This document shows, piece by piece, positions 37,335-47,015 of a stretch of DNA of 64,000 nucleotides (within the stretch, counting starts at the first letter, position 1; each line of letters begins with the position of its first letter). Origin of the DNA: Polyangia bacterium. GTDB lineage: Bacteria; Myxococcota_A; Polyangia; Fen-1088. Under the pieces are notes generated by a model. That model was given only the letters and a program-made list of their open reading frames with translations. It did no database searches and was not told the DNA's origin. Made by a program: the position numbers and the translations under genes. The DNA is taken from the NCBI GenBank assembly GCA_036268875.1, contig DATATI010000074.1, positions 245,422-309,421 of the forward strand. Direction: 5' to 3'.

Positions 37335-39680
37335 CTAGTTCATGGCGCGGGCTTCGTTGTGCGGGAACGACGCCCATGGCGTGCACCTGGTCGCGGCGCT
37401 GACCGCCACCGGCTGCACCGAGATCTGCGTGCCCGTGCAATCCGGCATCGCCGTGGTGCGCACGAACGTGCCGCCGAGTCCGGTCGGCAGCAGTGGGTCC
37501 GTTTTTGATCCGTCCAGCGAAAAACGAAAGTTGTCGATGACCGTCACCGTCCACTGACCGTTCGCCACCGGCGGATACACCTTGCCGATGGCCACCGTGT
37601 CGCCGGTGGTCAATCCGTGCGCCGCCGCCGTGGTCACCACGATGGGCTGGCCGTTGGTCACCTGGCTGATCGTCCCTTGCGGGCACTCGTTGCCTATGCC
37701 GTCGTGGTCGATGCAGACGCGCAGCACGCGCGAGACCTGCATGTTGCCCAGGTTGTCGGCGGCGCGAACGGCCAGGCAGGCCCAGCCGTCCTGAATGTTG
37801 TTGGCGAAGGCATCGAACTGGTTGCCCACGCAATAAGGCGTCAACGACATCACCGGGGCGATCGACCAGATGGCCGCCTCGCGGGTGAAGGCGTACGGCA
37901 GCGCCGCGGTCAGATCGGTGGTCAGGCACAGCGGATCGGGCGGCACGGTGGCGGTGCCCGGTTGGCAGCCGATGTCCAGCGCCGACAGGTCCGGCGTCAT
38001 GTCGCCGCTGCCGCTCGGCGGGACCGGCACCAGGTTCACCAGCAGCGCGTCCTTCGACGACATCGGCGTGCTGGTCGGAACCAGCAGCGGGTTGATCTTG
38101 TCGCAGATCCCGTCGCCGTCGCTGTCCACCACCAGCGGCTGCGAGGTGTCGTCCAGGATCAAAAGTTCGACCTGCTGCGGGTTGATCAACGACACCGGCA
38201 CGATGTCGATCGATCCGGCCAGCGGCGTGTTGCCGTGGTCCTCGACGCGGGCCCTGATATCGAACAGCTGGTTCACCTTGTCGCCGTCGTTGACCGCGTC
38301 CGAACCCAGCGGATCGAACCGCCAGCTGCAGCGCCAGATGCTGCTGTCTTTCAACAGAATGCGAAAGTCGGCCGGCGGATCCAGATCGGCCAGCGGCGGT
38401 GTGTTGTCCAGGGCGACGCCGTAGCCGATCGACGACTGGTTGCCCAGCAGATCGGACGCCCGGAAGGAAAGCGTCGGGTAAACGTCGTGCACGTCCAGCA
38501 GGCGGGTGTCGAACTGGTGCGTGTATCGGCCGGGGTTCGCCGGATCGGCGTCCAGCGGCACCTCGAAGCGTTCACTGCCGTGGGCCACCACCGCCACCAC
38601 CGACGAATCCAGCACCTTGGCCGGGTCGGTGATCTTCGCCGAGATGCTGGTGATGCCGCCGATGATGGCGCCGGCGGCGGGGATGGCCTGCTCGATGGTC
38701 GGCCCTTCGTTGTCGATGACGAACTTGACCGTGGCGCTGGTCCTGGTGCCGTTGACGTTGGTGGCCGAAACTTTGAACAGCTGCTCGCCGTCCAGCGGCG
38801 GCATGTACGAATTGAAGTCGATCAACGTGGTGTACGTGTCGGCCGGGTTGCCGGTGGGCCCGCTGACGGTCAGCATCTCGGTGCCCACCGACATCTGCAC
38901 ATTCGAAATCGGGCCGAACAAGGCGTCGTCGATCTGCACGGTGGCGGCGATCGACCCTTTGTAAGGCGCCTCCTCGATGGGTTTGGTGATGACGATGCGC
39001 GGACCGGCGTCGGCGCGGAACGAACGCGTGGCCGTGCCGGTGGCTCCCGAGTTGGTGGTGACGGTGATGTGCAGCTCGTAGGTTCCGCTTTCCAACATCG
39101 ATAGGTCCAGCGGCGTCTCGGCGTAGAGATAGTCGACCTCGTTGTTCGTCTCGGCGCCGGGCCGGCTGGTCAGCGTCAGCTTGGTGGTGGACTGCATCTT
39201 GGCGCTGGCGCCTGTCGACCAGACGGCGCAGTCAACGCCGCTGACGTCGTCGGCGGTGGACGCGCTGCCGGGCACCACCGCCACGTTCACCATCGGCACC
39301 AGCGGCTTCTGGGTGGGAACGATGTCGTTGTCTTTCGGCACAGCGACGAACACCGTCACCAGTGACGGCGTGGCGTCGACCGCATCGGCATCGCCGTCAG
39401 CGCTGCCATCGCCGGTCTCGCCGTCGACGGCTGAGCCGTCTGCCGTATCGACAGCGTCGCCAAGGTCGGCGGCATCGGCGTCGGCGGCATCGCCCGCGGC
39501 CGTCGCGTCGCTGGCGTCGGGCGCACCGGGCGCGCTGTCATAGATGATGCGATCCGGGATGCTGCTGTCCGACGGCACGAAGGGGATGCCCTCGACCGGA
39601 TTGCCGCCGCAGCCAAATGGCGCGGCCACCGCCAGCAAACAGGCGGCGACCTTGAAGACAGACGACGACAATCGGGGCAT
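37335..39680 (-). CDS. Large cell-surface lipoprotein with Ig-like or cadherin-like repeats
   Basis: The 781-residue protein has a signal ending at the lipid-site Cys24 (LAVAAPFGC), then a long Asp/Ala-rich acidic stalk at residues 45-105, then at least three Ig-like repeats (for example YELHITVTTNSGATGTATRS and FKVSATNVNGTRTSATVKF), and a cysteine-rich C-terminal part with CLAVRAADNLGNMQVSRVLR. DSDGDGICDKI resembles a calcium-binding thrombospondin-type loop. The C-terminal part has no named fold I can see. It converges with the repeat protein across 33 bases and starts 42 bases after the AMIN gene. No enzymatic motif is seen. Confidence 0.82.
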   Translation of the reverse strand: MPRLSSSVFKVAACLLAVAAPFGCGGNPVEGIPFVPSDSSIPDRIIYDSAPGAPDASDATAAGDAADADAADLGDAVDTADGSAVDGETGDGSADGDADAVDATPSLVTVFVAVPKDNDIVPTQKPLVPMVNVAVVPGSASTADDVSGVDCAVWSTGASAKMQSTTKLTLTSRPGAETNNEVDYLYAETPLDLSMLESGTYELHITVTTNSGATGTATRSFRADAGPRIVITKPIEEAPYKGSIAATVQIDDALFGPISNVQMSVGTEMLTVSGPTGNPADTYTTLIDFNSYMPPLDGEQLFKVSATNVNGTRTSATVKFVIDNEGPTIEQAIPAAGAIIGGITSISAKITDPAKVLDSSVVAVVAHGSERFEVPLDADPANPGRYTHQFDTRLLDVHDVYPTLSFRASDLLGNQSSIGYGVALDNTPPLADLDPPADFRILLKDSSIWRCSWRFDPLGSDAVNDGDKVNQLFDIRARVEDHGNTPLAGSIDIVPVSLINPQQVELLILDDTSQPLVVDSDGDGICDKINPLLVPTSTPMSSKDALLVNLVPVPPSGSGDMTPDLSALDIGCQPGTATVPPDPLCLTTDLTAALPYAFTREAAIWSIAPVMSLTPYCVGNQFDAFANNIQDGWACLAVRAADNLGNMQVSRVLRVCIDHDGIGNECPQGTISQVTNGQPIVVTTAAAHGLTTGDTVAIGKVYPPVANGQWTVTVIDNFRFSLDGSKTDPLLPTGLGGTFVRTTAMPDCTGTQISVQPVAVSAATRCTPWASFPHNEARAMN

Positions 39681-39722
39681 CCCGAGAATCCATCGTCAAA
39701 TCGGGAGGTTGACTTTAGAGCC

Positions 39723-40283
39723 TCAGGGATGCGCGCTGGTCGGCCGCGGCCCATCGGCCAGCAAGCTTTTTCCCGACGGAAAATCCAGCACCCAGAACTG
39801 ACTGCCGTTCGGCCCCGATTCCTTGCGGGGGACAACGTCGACCGGTTCTTTGAGGGCGATCAACACCGCGACGTCTTTTTTCTGCTGGCGCAAGGAAACC
39901 GATTTGACCGGCGTTTGAAAGAACCGCGTGTCCATCGGCCGCCCGCCGTTGCGGACGTGCAACCGACAGTCGTGCACCGTCACCGTCAATCCCTCTTTGC
40001 TGGCCGCGACACTGACCTCGACGTCGTTGGTGGCCTGTAAATAAACCCGCGACCCACCGCCGTGCATCTGAAACCCGGTCCACACCACCCGCGTCGGTCC
40101 GGTCTTTGGCCAGGCCATCGGCGTACCCACGAGCGGCCGATCGACGGGGGCCCGATCGGGCGAAATGGCGACCGGCACCGGCCGGCTGACCAGCGCCACC
40201 GGCGTTTCGGCCAGCGCGGTCCCCACCATAGTCAAACTGACCGCGGCCACAGTCACCCAAACCTTTGCGCCAACACTGCCCAC
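39723..40283 (-). CDS. Secreted AMIN-domain protein
   Basis: With GTG 40283 as start the product is 186 residues: a signal peptide (KVWVTVAAVSLTMVGTALA), a short linker and an AMIN-like domain of beta-strands (GGGSRVYLQATNDVEVSVA, TVHDCRLHVRNGGRPMDTRF, KDVAVLIALKEPVDVVPRK, FWVLDFPSGKSLL). AMIN domains localise envelope and secretion proteins to the cell wall or outer membrane. GTG 40283 is supported by a TTGACT-18-TACGAT promoter ending six bases upstream; an earlier ATG at 40349 would add 22 residues upstream of the transcript start. The 252 bases 40320-40571 between this promoter and the permease gene hold no gene I can support. Confidence 0.75.
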   Translation of the reverse strand: MGSVGAKVWVTVAAVSLTMVGTALAETPVALVSRPVPVAISPDRAPVDRPLVGTPMAWPKTGPTRVVWTGFQMHGGGSRVYLQATNDVEVSVAASKEGLTVTVHDCRLHVRNGGRPMDTRFFQTPVKSVSLRQQKKDVAVLIALKEPVDVVPRKESGPNGSQFWVLDFPSGKSLLADGPRPTSAHP

Positions 40284-40289
40284 AGTCTC

Positions 40290-40319
40290 ATCGTAAGCCC
40301 GGCCGGTTTTCCAAGTCAA
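40290..40319 (-). promoter_or_regulatory. Promoter of the AMIN gene, leaderless layout
   Basis: TTGACT (40314-40319), an 18-base spacer and TACGAT (40290-40295) on the minus strand, then six bases to GTG 40283. This is one of the clearest cases in the window of a transcript that would start at the codon. Confidence 0.6.
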
Positions 40320-40571
40320 CCGGCTCTGGTGGCGACGCGTTCGCGACATCGATGGCAGAACTGACGACTGCGCGGCACTGGGGCGCCAAAGATGTCGCAG
40401 CCGACGTGGCAGCGACGCTGACTCCCTCGAACTGGTCACCGTCACGTATTCCAGCCAGGCGCACCAGGGGACAGGACAACCCCGGCCACGCTCGCCGACC
40501 TGGCGATGCTGGTCGCCGACAACGGCCGCTTCGCCTGGATCGTTGTCGCGATCAATCGTCGGTCACCCTGT

Positions 40572-42545
40572 TCAGTTACAGATCCACACCCGCACCTGGT
40601 TCGGCAGATCCTTCACCAAAGATCTTAAAACGCTTCCACGCAGCAGGTGCCAGACGGCGTTTCGTTGCGAGGTTCCGACCATCACGGCCTCGACGCCCAG
40701 CTTGCGGGCGGCGCCGGCCACCGACGATCCAGTGTCGTGGGCCAGGCGCCAGATGGGAACGGCGGTGACGCCGGCTTGCTTGAAATAGTCGACGGCGGCG
40801 GTCAGCACGGCGCGCGCTTCCTTCGAAGGGCCGCTCTTCGGTGGATAGAACAGGCCGGGGATCTCGTCGACGTAGATGATGTAGACGGCGCTGTCCCCTG
40901 CCCCACGCGATCGCGCCAGCGCCTCCTGGAACAAGCGCAGATTCGGCGAGCGCACCGCCACCAGCGTGGTCGAGGGGTACATGGTTTTCATATCAAGCGC
41001 CTCCTCGACGGTCACCACCTCGACCGCGCTGGCCAGGTCCGATGCGGCCTTCTCGGCGGCCTCGGCGTCGGCGATGCCGCCGCGTTGACGTCCCAGCCAC
41101 CCCCGGCGAACGGAATACGCCACCGCGAAACCCAGCATGGTCACCGTGCCACCGAACAAGGTGGCCTTGGTCTTCGAGACCAGATTCACCGCCCAGGCGA
41201 TCACCACCAGCAGCGACGTGAACATGCCCACCCACAGCCCGATGCCGCGCTTGTTCTCCTGCAAGCGCATGCGATCGATCCCCACCGACGTCAGGGTGAA
41301 CGCGCCCAGCAAGCCGAACGAGTACATGTCGCCGAGCAACGCCATCTGCCCGCGCGTTGCCACCACCACCATCACCGGCACCAGCACCGAGATGACGATC
41401 GCCCGGTGCGGCGTCCCGAAGCGCTGGTTCCGCTCGGCCAGCCAGCGCGGCATGTACCCGAGGCGCACCAGGGCCAGGAACACGTGGTAGCAGCCGATCA
41501 TCGCGGTGTTGGCGGCGCCCACCAACAAGGTCGACGACGTGGCGACGATGGCGATCTGGATCGGGCGGTTGCCAAAGCGCGCGCCCAGCTCGTACACAAA
41601 CTGGTCAGGATTGGCGGCGGCGGCGTCGAGCAGCGCGGTCTCGAACGCCGTCATCAATGGCGACGTCAGAAAGACGCAGGCGATCACCAGCAGCATGGCG
41701 CGAAAGGCGGTGCGCTCGCGCGGTTCGGCCAGGGCCGGCGCGATCTGACTGATGGATTCCAACCCCGAGAACGCCAGCCACGAGCTGCCGAAGCCGACCA
41801 GGATGGTCCACGGCGCCAGGCCCCGCACGGCGCTGAACTGATCCATCACCAGGTGCCAGCGCGCGCCGTCCATGTGGATGATCACCGCGCCCAGCACCAC
41901 GAAGTTCATGATCAGCGACGCCACCGACAGCGCGGCCGTGACCAGCGCCGATTCGCGAATGCCGATGTAGTTCAGCCCACCCAACGTCAGCAGCGCTGCG
42001 CAGGCCGCCGGCGTGATCCACGGCGTCAGGTGCGGCAGCTCGGCGGCCAGATACTGAAACCCGCTGACCGACGACAGCGCGCCGGTCAGGAAGTAGTCGA
42101 CGCAGATCAAGATCCCGCCGATGCAGCCGACCATCGGACCGAAGGCGTCCGACGCCACCGACACCACGCCGCCACCGTCGGGATAGCGAGAGGCCACGTT
42201 GACGTACTTCAGCGACAGAAAAATGAAGGCGATGCCGGTGGCCAGCACGAAGGCCGCCGCCGGCGACGGGCTTTTGCTGCCGAGCTCGCGGAACAGCAAG
42301 CCCGGCACGTAGTAGATCGACGTCCCGATGTCGGCGAACACCACCGCCCAGGCCAAAAGCGGGCCGAGGTGTCCCGACGAGCGAGCGTTGCGTTGATGAA
42401 GCTGCGCCGGCATCGCCAGCGCTGACAGCCGTCGCTGCGTGCTGGGGCGGGTCAGCGTGCTGCCGCTCGGCGCGGGCGGCGGCGACGCTGGCGGTGGCGG
42501 CGGTGAAGACGAGCCGCCGCTCGGCGGCCCGGCGCCGTCATTCAC
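40572..42545 (-). CDS. APC-superfamily permease fused to a universal-stress-protein-like domain
   Basis: The 657-residue protein has a Pro/Ser-rich N-tail, about twelve membrane helices from HLGPLLAWAVVFADIGTSIY onward, and APC-type elements (PDGGGVVSVASDAFGP, FSGLESISQIAPALAEPRER). From about residue 510 a soluble domain follows (TTLVAVRSPNLRLFQEAL, YIIYVDEIPGLFYPP, AVMVGTSQRNAVWHLLRGSV) that resembles a USP-like Rossmann domain with GxSxRxxxxHxxxGS-type phosphate contacts. The fusion suggests transport gated by a nucleotide or stress signal; the substrate is unknown. It overlaps its upstream tandem copy by eight bases. Confidence 0.85.
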   Translation of the reverse strand: MNDGAGPPSGGSSSPPPPPASPPPAPSGSTLTRPSTQRRLSALAMPAQLHQRNARSSGHLGPLLAWAVVFADIGTSIYYVPGLLFRELGSKSPSPAAAFVLATGIAFIFLSLKYVNVASRYPDGGGVVSVASDAFGPMVGCIGGILICVDYFLTGALSSVSGFQYLAAELPHLTPWITPAACAALLTLGGLNYIGIRESALVTAALSVASLIMNFVVLGAVIIHMDGARWHLVMDQFSAVRGLAPWTILVGFGSSWLAFSGLESISQIAPALAEPRERTAFRAMLLVIACVFLTSPLMTAFETALLDAAAANPDQFVYELGARFGNRPIQIAIVATSSTLLVGAANTAMIGCYHVFLALVRLGYMPRWLAERNQRFGTPHRAIVISVLVPVMVVVATRGQMALLGDMYSFGLLGAFTLTSVGIDRMRLQENKRGIGLWVGMFTSLLVVIAWAVNLVSKTKATLFGGTVTMLGFAVAYSVRRGWLGRQRGGIADAEAAEKAASDLASAVEVVTVEEALDMKTMYPSTTLVAVRSPNLRLFQEALARSRGAGDSAVYIIYVDEIPGLFYPPKSGPSKEARAVLTAAVDYFKQAGVTAVPIWRLAHDTGSSVAGAARKLGVEAVMVGTSQRNAVWHLLRGSVLRSLVKDLPNQVRVWICN

Positions 42546-44415
42546 AGATCACCACGTGAATCGGCTCGGGCAGCTCGCTGATCAGCTGCTTGAGCACGTC
42601 ACCGCGCAAGAACTGCCACACGCTGGATCGCTGGGTGGTGCCGACCATCAGGCATTTCACCTGCAGCGTCTCGGCGGCTTCGGCGATGGACGCACCGGCA
42701 TTGTGGGCCAGGCGCCACAGCGGGATCGCCTCCAGTCCTTCCTTGGTGATGTCGTAGACGGCGGCGTTCAATGCATCCAGCGCTTCGTCCGAAGGTCCGG
42801 TCAGCGGCGGGAAAAACAAGCCCGGGATCTCGTCGACGAAGATGACGTAGACCGCGGCGTCGCCCACGCCCCGGGCGCGGCGAACGGCTTCCTTGCACAG
42901 CTGACGGTTCGGCCCCCGCATCGCCACCAGCGTCGACGATGAATACGTCTGTTTCAGCGACATCGCTTCTTCCAGCGTGACCACCTCGCCGCAAGCCGGC
43001 TGATCGGCGGCGGCCCGTTCCGCGGTGGCGGCGCGAATGAAACCGAAGCGGCCGGAACGAATCCATCCCCGTTGGGTCACGTACGCGACCAGCAACTGCA
43101 CCCCCGTCACGCCCGCACCGTAAAGCGCCGCCGCCGGCTTGGTGAACCAGCTGGTCGTCCACGGCACCAGCAGCGCCAAGCTGGCGATGACCCCGACGAC
43201 GAACGCCGGCCCGCGCCGCTGCTCGCGCCAACGCAGCACCGCCAGGCTGATCGACGTGATGGAGTACGATCCCAGCAAACCAAAGGCGAACACTTTTCCC
43301 AGCCGCAACAGATTGCCGTGCGTCGACAGCACCAGCACCAGCGACGCCAGCGTGATGACGATGATCGCCCCGCGCGGCGTGCCGTATCGCTTGTTGCGCT
43401 GGGCGATCACCGCTGGCAGATAGCCGTGCTCGCTGACGGTCTTGAAGACGTTGTAGCAGCCGATGAAAGCGACGTTGGCCGCCACCAGCAGAAGACCAGC
43501 GCCGGAAAACGCCACCGCCGTCAGCAAGCCCACGCCGCCGAACTTCAACGCCACCGGCGCCAGCAATGCCGCCTGTGGCGCGATCTGCCCGACCTGCGCG
43601 GCGTGAATGGCCAGCGTGGTGAGCAGCGGCACCGTCAGCAGCAGCGTGACGATCACCAGCGTGGCGGTGATGCGAATGACCCGCTGGCGCGGCTCGCGCA
43701 CCGCCGGAGCCAGCTGGCCCAGCGATTCCAGACCCGAGTACGCCAGCCAGGCGGCGGCGAAGCCGGACATCATCTCGGCGCCGCCGACGTGACGAAAGTG
43801 TCCGGCGGTGGCGACCATCTGCGCCCACTCGGCCGGGCCCAGTTGCACCAGCACCGCCGTCACCAGCGTGGCCTGCACCGCCAGCGCGATCACCGCCAGC
43901 ACCAGGGCCAGCCGCGCCAGCTCGCGGATGCCGATCCAGTGCAAGAAACCCAGGAACAAGATCGCCGCCGCCGACAGGATCTCGATCTCGTGCGGCCACG
44001 GGCGCAGCGCCGCGATGTAATGAAGCGCGCTGACCACCGAGATGCTGATGGTGAGGAGGTACGCCGAGATCATCAGCGCGCCCGACAGCACGCCGGCGCG
44101 CGGGCCGAACGCCTCCACCGCCGCTGCCACGCCGCCGCCGCCTTGCGGATAGCGGTGCGCGATCTCCAGGTGCTCCAGCGCCACGAACACGAAGGCGATG
44201 CTGGCGATCAGAACATAGACCGGCGCCAGCGGGCCGACCTGGGCGTACAAGATCCCCGGGACGTAGAACACCGACGATCCCAGATCGGCGAAGACCACTG
44301 CCCACGCCAGCAGCGGCCCCAGATGACCGACCCCGCGGCCCGCCGCAGCCGCCGGCCCTCCCAGGTCTATCTGCGGAACAGGCCGCGCCCTTCGACTGTC
44401 CACCTCCGCGGTCAT
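42538..44415 (-). CDS. APC-superfamily permease-USP fusion, tandem paralogue
   Basis: The 625-residue protein shares the plan of the gene at 40572-42545: membrane region starting GHLGPLLAWAVVFADLGSSV, PQGGGGVAAAVEAFGP, YSGLESLGQLAPAVREPRQR and FIGCYNVFKTVSEHGYLP, then the soluble C-terminal domain (STLVAMRGPNRQL, YVIFVDEIPGLFFPP, CLMVGTTQRSSVWQFLRGDV). The two are a duplication with conserved domain fusion. It is the first gene of the pair and divergent from tsaE. Substrate identity is not evident from the sequence; amino acids or polyamines are family-typical. Confidence 0.86.
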   Translation of the reverse strand: MTAEVDSRRARPVPQIDLGGPAAAAGRGVGHLGPLLAWAVVFADLGSSVFYVPGILYAQVGPLAPVYVLIASIAFVFVALEHLEIAHRYPQGGGGVAAAVEAFGPRAGVLSGALMISAYLLTISISVVSALHYIAALRPWPHEIEILSAAAILFLGFLHWIGIRELARLALVLAVIALAVQATLVTAVLVQLGPAEWAQMVATAGHFRHVGGAEMMSGFAAAWLAYSGLESLGQLAPAVREPRQRVIRITATLVIVTLLLTVPLLTTLAIHAAQVGQIAPQAALLAPVALKFGGVGLLTAVAFSGAGLLLVAANVAFIGCYNVFKTVSEHGYLPAVIAQRNKRYGTPRGAIIVITLASLVLVLSTHGNLLRLGKVFAFGLLGSYSITSISLAVLRWREQRRGPAFVVGVIASLALLVPWTTSWFTKPAAALYGAGVTGVQLLVAYVTQRGWIRSGRFGFIRAATAERAAADQPACGEVVTLEEAMSLKQTYSSSTLVAMRGPNRQLCKEAVRRARGVGDAAVYVIFVDEIPGLFFPPLTGPSDEALDALNAAVYDITKEGLEAIPLWRLAHNAGASIAEAAETLQVKCLMVGTTQRSSVWQFLRGDVLKQLISELPEPIHVVICE

Positions 44416-44512
44416 GAGCCACGGTCACCGTGTCACCTTTCTTCTCGCCAATCAAATTCGGCGCGCCGCCGAAATACCGGGCTGTCGTCGACGGTGACGG
44501 AGACGTTTTGCC

Positions 44513-44541
44513 TTGAAACATCGTCGTTCCGTCCCGATGCT
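44513..44541 (+). promoter_or_regulatory. Promoter of tsaE, short-leader layout
   Basis: TTGAAA (44513-44518), a 17-base spacer and GATGCT (44536-44541), with nine bases between the -10 and ATG 44551, giving a leader of two bases at most. The same -10 hexamer occurs before the 51669-51959 gene. Confidence 0.5.
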
Positions 44542-44550
44542 CTCTGCCCG

Positions 44551-45045
44551 ATGGCCACGACGATCGAACCCGGGCGGCGGGTTTCATCCGCCGGCGAGAT
44601 GCAAGCGCTGGGGCAGCGGCTCGGCACCGCCTTGCGCGTGGGCGACGGTGTGGCGCTGGTGGGTCCCCTGGGCGCGGGCAAGACCACGTTCGTGCAAGGC
44701 CTGGCGCGTGGAATGGGCGTGACCGCTGATCGTCACGTGGCCAGCCCAACATTCGCGCTGGTCAACGAACACCCTGGCCGCACGCCGCTCGTGCACGCGG
44801 ATTTTTACCGGGTGAACGACCCGCGAGAGATCGCCGAACTGGGCCTGGACGAGGCGTACGATCGCGCCGCCGTGGTGGTCGAATGGGCCGAACGATTTCC
44901 AGACGCCGCCATCGCCGATCGACTGATCATCACGCTGGCCATCGAACCGGATGGCGCGCGCCGGCTGACAGCGAACGGAACCGGGGCGCGCGGTGTGGCG
45001 CTTGCTGGCGTGCTGATGGCCGGCGGCGATGTTGCCGGCTCTTAA
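44551..45045 (+). CDS. tsaE: tRNA threonylcarbamoyladenosine biosynthesis ATPase
   Basis: TsaE is the ATPase that drives the TsaBDE complex making t6A37 in tRNAs reading ANN codons. The 164-residue protein has the P-loop GPLGAGKTTFVQG near residue 40, the SPTFALVNEH motif, HADFYR and VVEWAER. ATG 44551 gives the family length; a longer plus-strand open frame upstream is a shadow of the permease gene. Its stop overlaps the convergent PfkB gene by four bases. No tsaB or rimI is next to it. Confidence 0.95.
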   Translation: MATTIEPGRRVSSAGEMQALGQRLGTALRVGDGVALVGPLGAGKTTFVQGLARGMGVTADRHVASPTFALVNEHPGRTPLVHADFYRVNDPREIAELGLDEAYDRAAVVVEWAERFPDAAIADRLIITLAIEPDGARRLTANGTGARGVALAGVLMAGGDVAGS

Positions 45046-45995
45046 AGTCGAATCTTCTCGAAGTGCACCAGATCCAGAAACGCCGCGAAGCGCTCGCGGA
45101 TCTGACTGACGTCCAACCGTCGAAAGCGATCCAAGCTGAAATCCTCGACGGAAAACGACGCCAGCACCGAGCCCAAGATCATCGCCGTGCGGATGGTGGT
45201 CGGGCTGGTGTCGTTCTCGTGGGCCATCCAGCCCATGAAGCCGCCGGCGAACGAATCGCCGGCGCCCGTCGGATCGACCACCTCTTCGATGGGGAATGCC
45301 GGCGCGGCGAACACGCCGCCTTCGTGAAAGAGCAGCGCCCCGGCATCGCCGCGTTTGATGACCACCGCACGCGGGCCCAGCTTGCGGATGACCCGCGCTG
45401 CCGCCGGCAGGTTGGCCTCGCCGGAAAGCTGGCGCGCCTCCTCGTCGTTCAGGAGCAGCATGTCCACGCGTTCCAGCAGGCGCAGCAACTCGGCGCGCTT
45501 GCCGCCGATCCAGAAGTTCATGGTGTCGCAGGCGACGAACTTCGGCTGCGACGTCTGCTCAAGAACGTTCAGCTGCAGCACCGGATCGATGTTGGCCAGA
45601 AAAACATAGTCCGATTTGGTCCACGACCCCGGCAGCTTCGGTTTGAAGTCCTGAAAGACGTTCAGCTGCGTGTCCAACGTGGTGCGGGTAGAAAAATCCG
45701 GCGCGTAAACGCCCGACCAGCGAAAGGTGCGGCCGGCGACGCGCTCCAGGCCCGCCAGGTCCACCTTGTGGTTCTCCAGCAGCGCGGTGTGCGCGGCGGG
45801 AAAATCCGTCCCCACCACCGCCGTCAGCCGCACCGACGACAGGAACGACGCCGCCACCGCAAAATACGAGGCCGCGCCGCCCAGCACGTCGGCTCGTTTT
45901 CCCATCCGCGTCTCCACGGTGTCGAGGCCCACCGATCCGACCACCAGCAACGACGACGCTGAAGACGCTTGCCCCGAACCACTGTTGTTGCTCAC
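45042..45995 (-). CDS. PfkB-family carbohydrate/nucleoside kinase
   Basis: The 317-residue ribokinase-fold protein has LLVVGSVGLDTVET, the substrate-binding GGAASYFAVAASFL segment and the catalytic VDPTGAGDSFAGGFMGWM, with the base Asp in GAGD. The N-terminal dozen residues are Ser/Gly-rich. It overlaps the MTA phosphorylase by four bases (ATGA), as seen in other bacteria where this kinase may phosphorylate the ribose or nucleoside product. The exact substrate is not set by the sequence; adenosine, ribose or 5-methylthioribose kinase are candidates. Confidence 0.87.
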   Translation of the reverse strand: MSNNSGSGQASSASSLLVVGSVGLDTVETRMGKRADVLGGAASYFAVAASFLSSVRLTAVVGTDFPAAHTALLENHKVDLAGLERVAGRTFRWSGVYAPDFSTRTTLDTQLNVFQDFKPKLPGSWTKSDYVFLANIDPVLQLNVLEQTSQPKFVACDTMNFWIGGKRAELLRLLERVDMLLLNDEEARQLSGEANLPAAARVIRKLGPRAVVIKRGDAGALLFHEGGVFAAPAFPIEEVVDPTGAGDSFAGGFMGWMAHENDTSPTTIRTAMILGSVLASFSVEDFSLDRFRRLDVSQIRERFAAFLDLVHFEKIRL

Positions 45996-46942
45996 AGGTA
46001 CCTCCCGTAAAGAGCGCGCAGCCGCTCCCGCGCCGCCGCGGGGATGGCCTCACGCGATGTCATGATGGCGTTCTGAGCGGCGTGGCCGCAGGCGCAAGCG
46101 CGCGGTCGCGCCGCCAGTTCGGGCAGCACGCCGCGCACGATGTCCTTGGCGCGTTGAACGTTGGCCAGTAACACCTCGACCACCGCGGCCGCGGTGACGG
46201 CCTCTTGCTCGGCGTGCCAGCAGTCGAAGTCGGTGACCAGCGCCAAGGCCACAAAGCACAACTCGGCCTCGCGGCACAGCTTGGCCTCGGTGGCGGCGGT
46301 CATGCCGATGGTGTCGGCTCCCCAGGCGCGGTGCAGATCGGATTCGGCGCGCGTGGAAAATTGCGGGCCCTCCATGCAGACGTACGTTCCGCCACGGTGC
46401 AGGCGTCGGCCGCGGCCAGCGATGGCCGCCCGCCGGCGTTCGTCGACGGCGGCGACCGGAAAGCCAAGATCAACGGCGGTCTCGGCCACCACGCCGGCAA
46501 GGTCAGCGCAGACCGGATCGGCGAAGCTGACGTGGCCGACCACGCCCTCGCCGAAGAACGTCGACGCTCGGCGGAAGGTCTTGTCGATGAATTGATCGAC
46601 CAGCACCAGATCCCCCGGCTCCATCCCTTCGCGCAGCGAGCCCACCGCCGACACCGACAGTACGCGCTGCACGCCCAGCTGGCGGAAGGCGTGAACGTTG
46701 GCTCGATAGTTGATCTCCGACGGCAGCAGGCGATGGCCGCGCCCGTGCCGGGGCAAGAACACCAGCCGCGCGCCGCCCACCGTTCCGGTCACCAGCGGAC
46801 CGGACGGCTCGCCGAACGGCGTGGTCAGGGTCAGCTCGCGCACGTCGGTGAGACCCTCCAGGTCGTAAAGGCCGCTGCCGCCCAGGACGCCCAGGACGCT
46901 TTCGTCGCTGTTCTCTTTGCCGGTTTCCCTGCTGCCAGACAT
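45992..46942 (-). CDS. mtnP: S-methyl-5'-thioadenosine phosphorylase (purine nucleoside phosphorylase family)
   Basis: The enzyme splits methylthioadenosine with phosphate into adenine and methylthioribose-1-phosphate. The 316-residue protein has LGVLGGSGLYDLEGL, VFLPRHGRGHRLLPSEINYRA, VSAVGSLREGMEPGDLV, YVCMEGPQFSTRAESDLHR, IGMTAATEAKLCREAEL and TDFDCW, the last three being MTAP-type features. S-methyl-5-thioinosine or other purine nucleosides remain possible substrates. It starts at ATG 46942, divergent from the kinase gene, and is coupled to the PfkB gene. Confidence 0.92.
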   Translation of the reverse strand: MSGSRETGKENSDESVLGVLGGSGLYDLEGLTDVRELTLTTPFGEPSGPLVTGTVGGARLVFLPRHGRGHRLLPSEINYRANVHAFRQLGVQRVLSVSAVGSLREGMEPGDLVLVDQFIDKTFRRASTFFGEGVVGHVSFADPVCADLAGVVAETAVDLGFPVAAVDERRRAAIAGRGRRLHRGGTYVCMEGPQFSTRAESDLHRAWGADTIGMTAATEAKLCREAELCFVALALVTDFDCWHAEQEAVTAAAVVEVLLANVQRAKDIVRGVLPELAARPRACACGHAAQNAIMTSREAIPAAARERLRALYGRYL

Positions 46943-47015
46943 CGCGGCATTTTCCTATCACGATCGGCGGGCGTGCGGCGAACCGTCGTGCTTGATGCGC
47001 TACCATCGACGGGGC

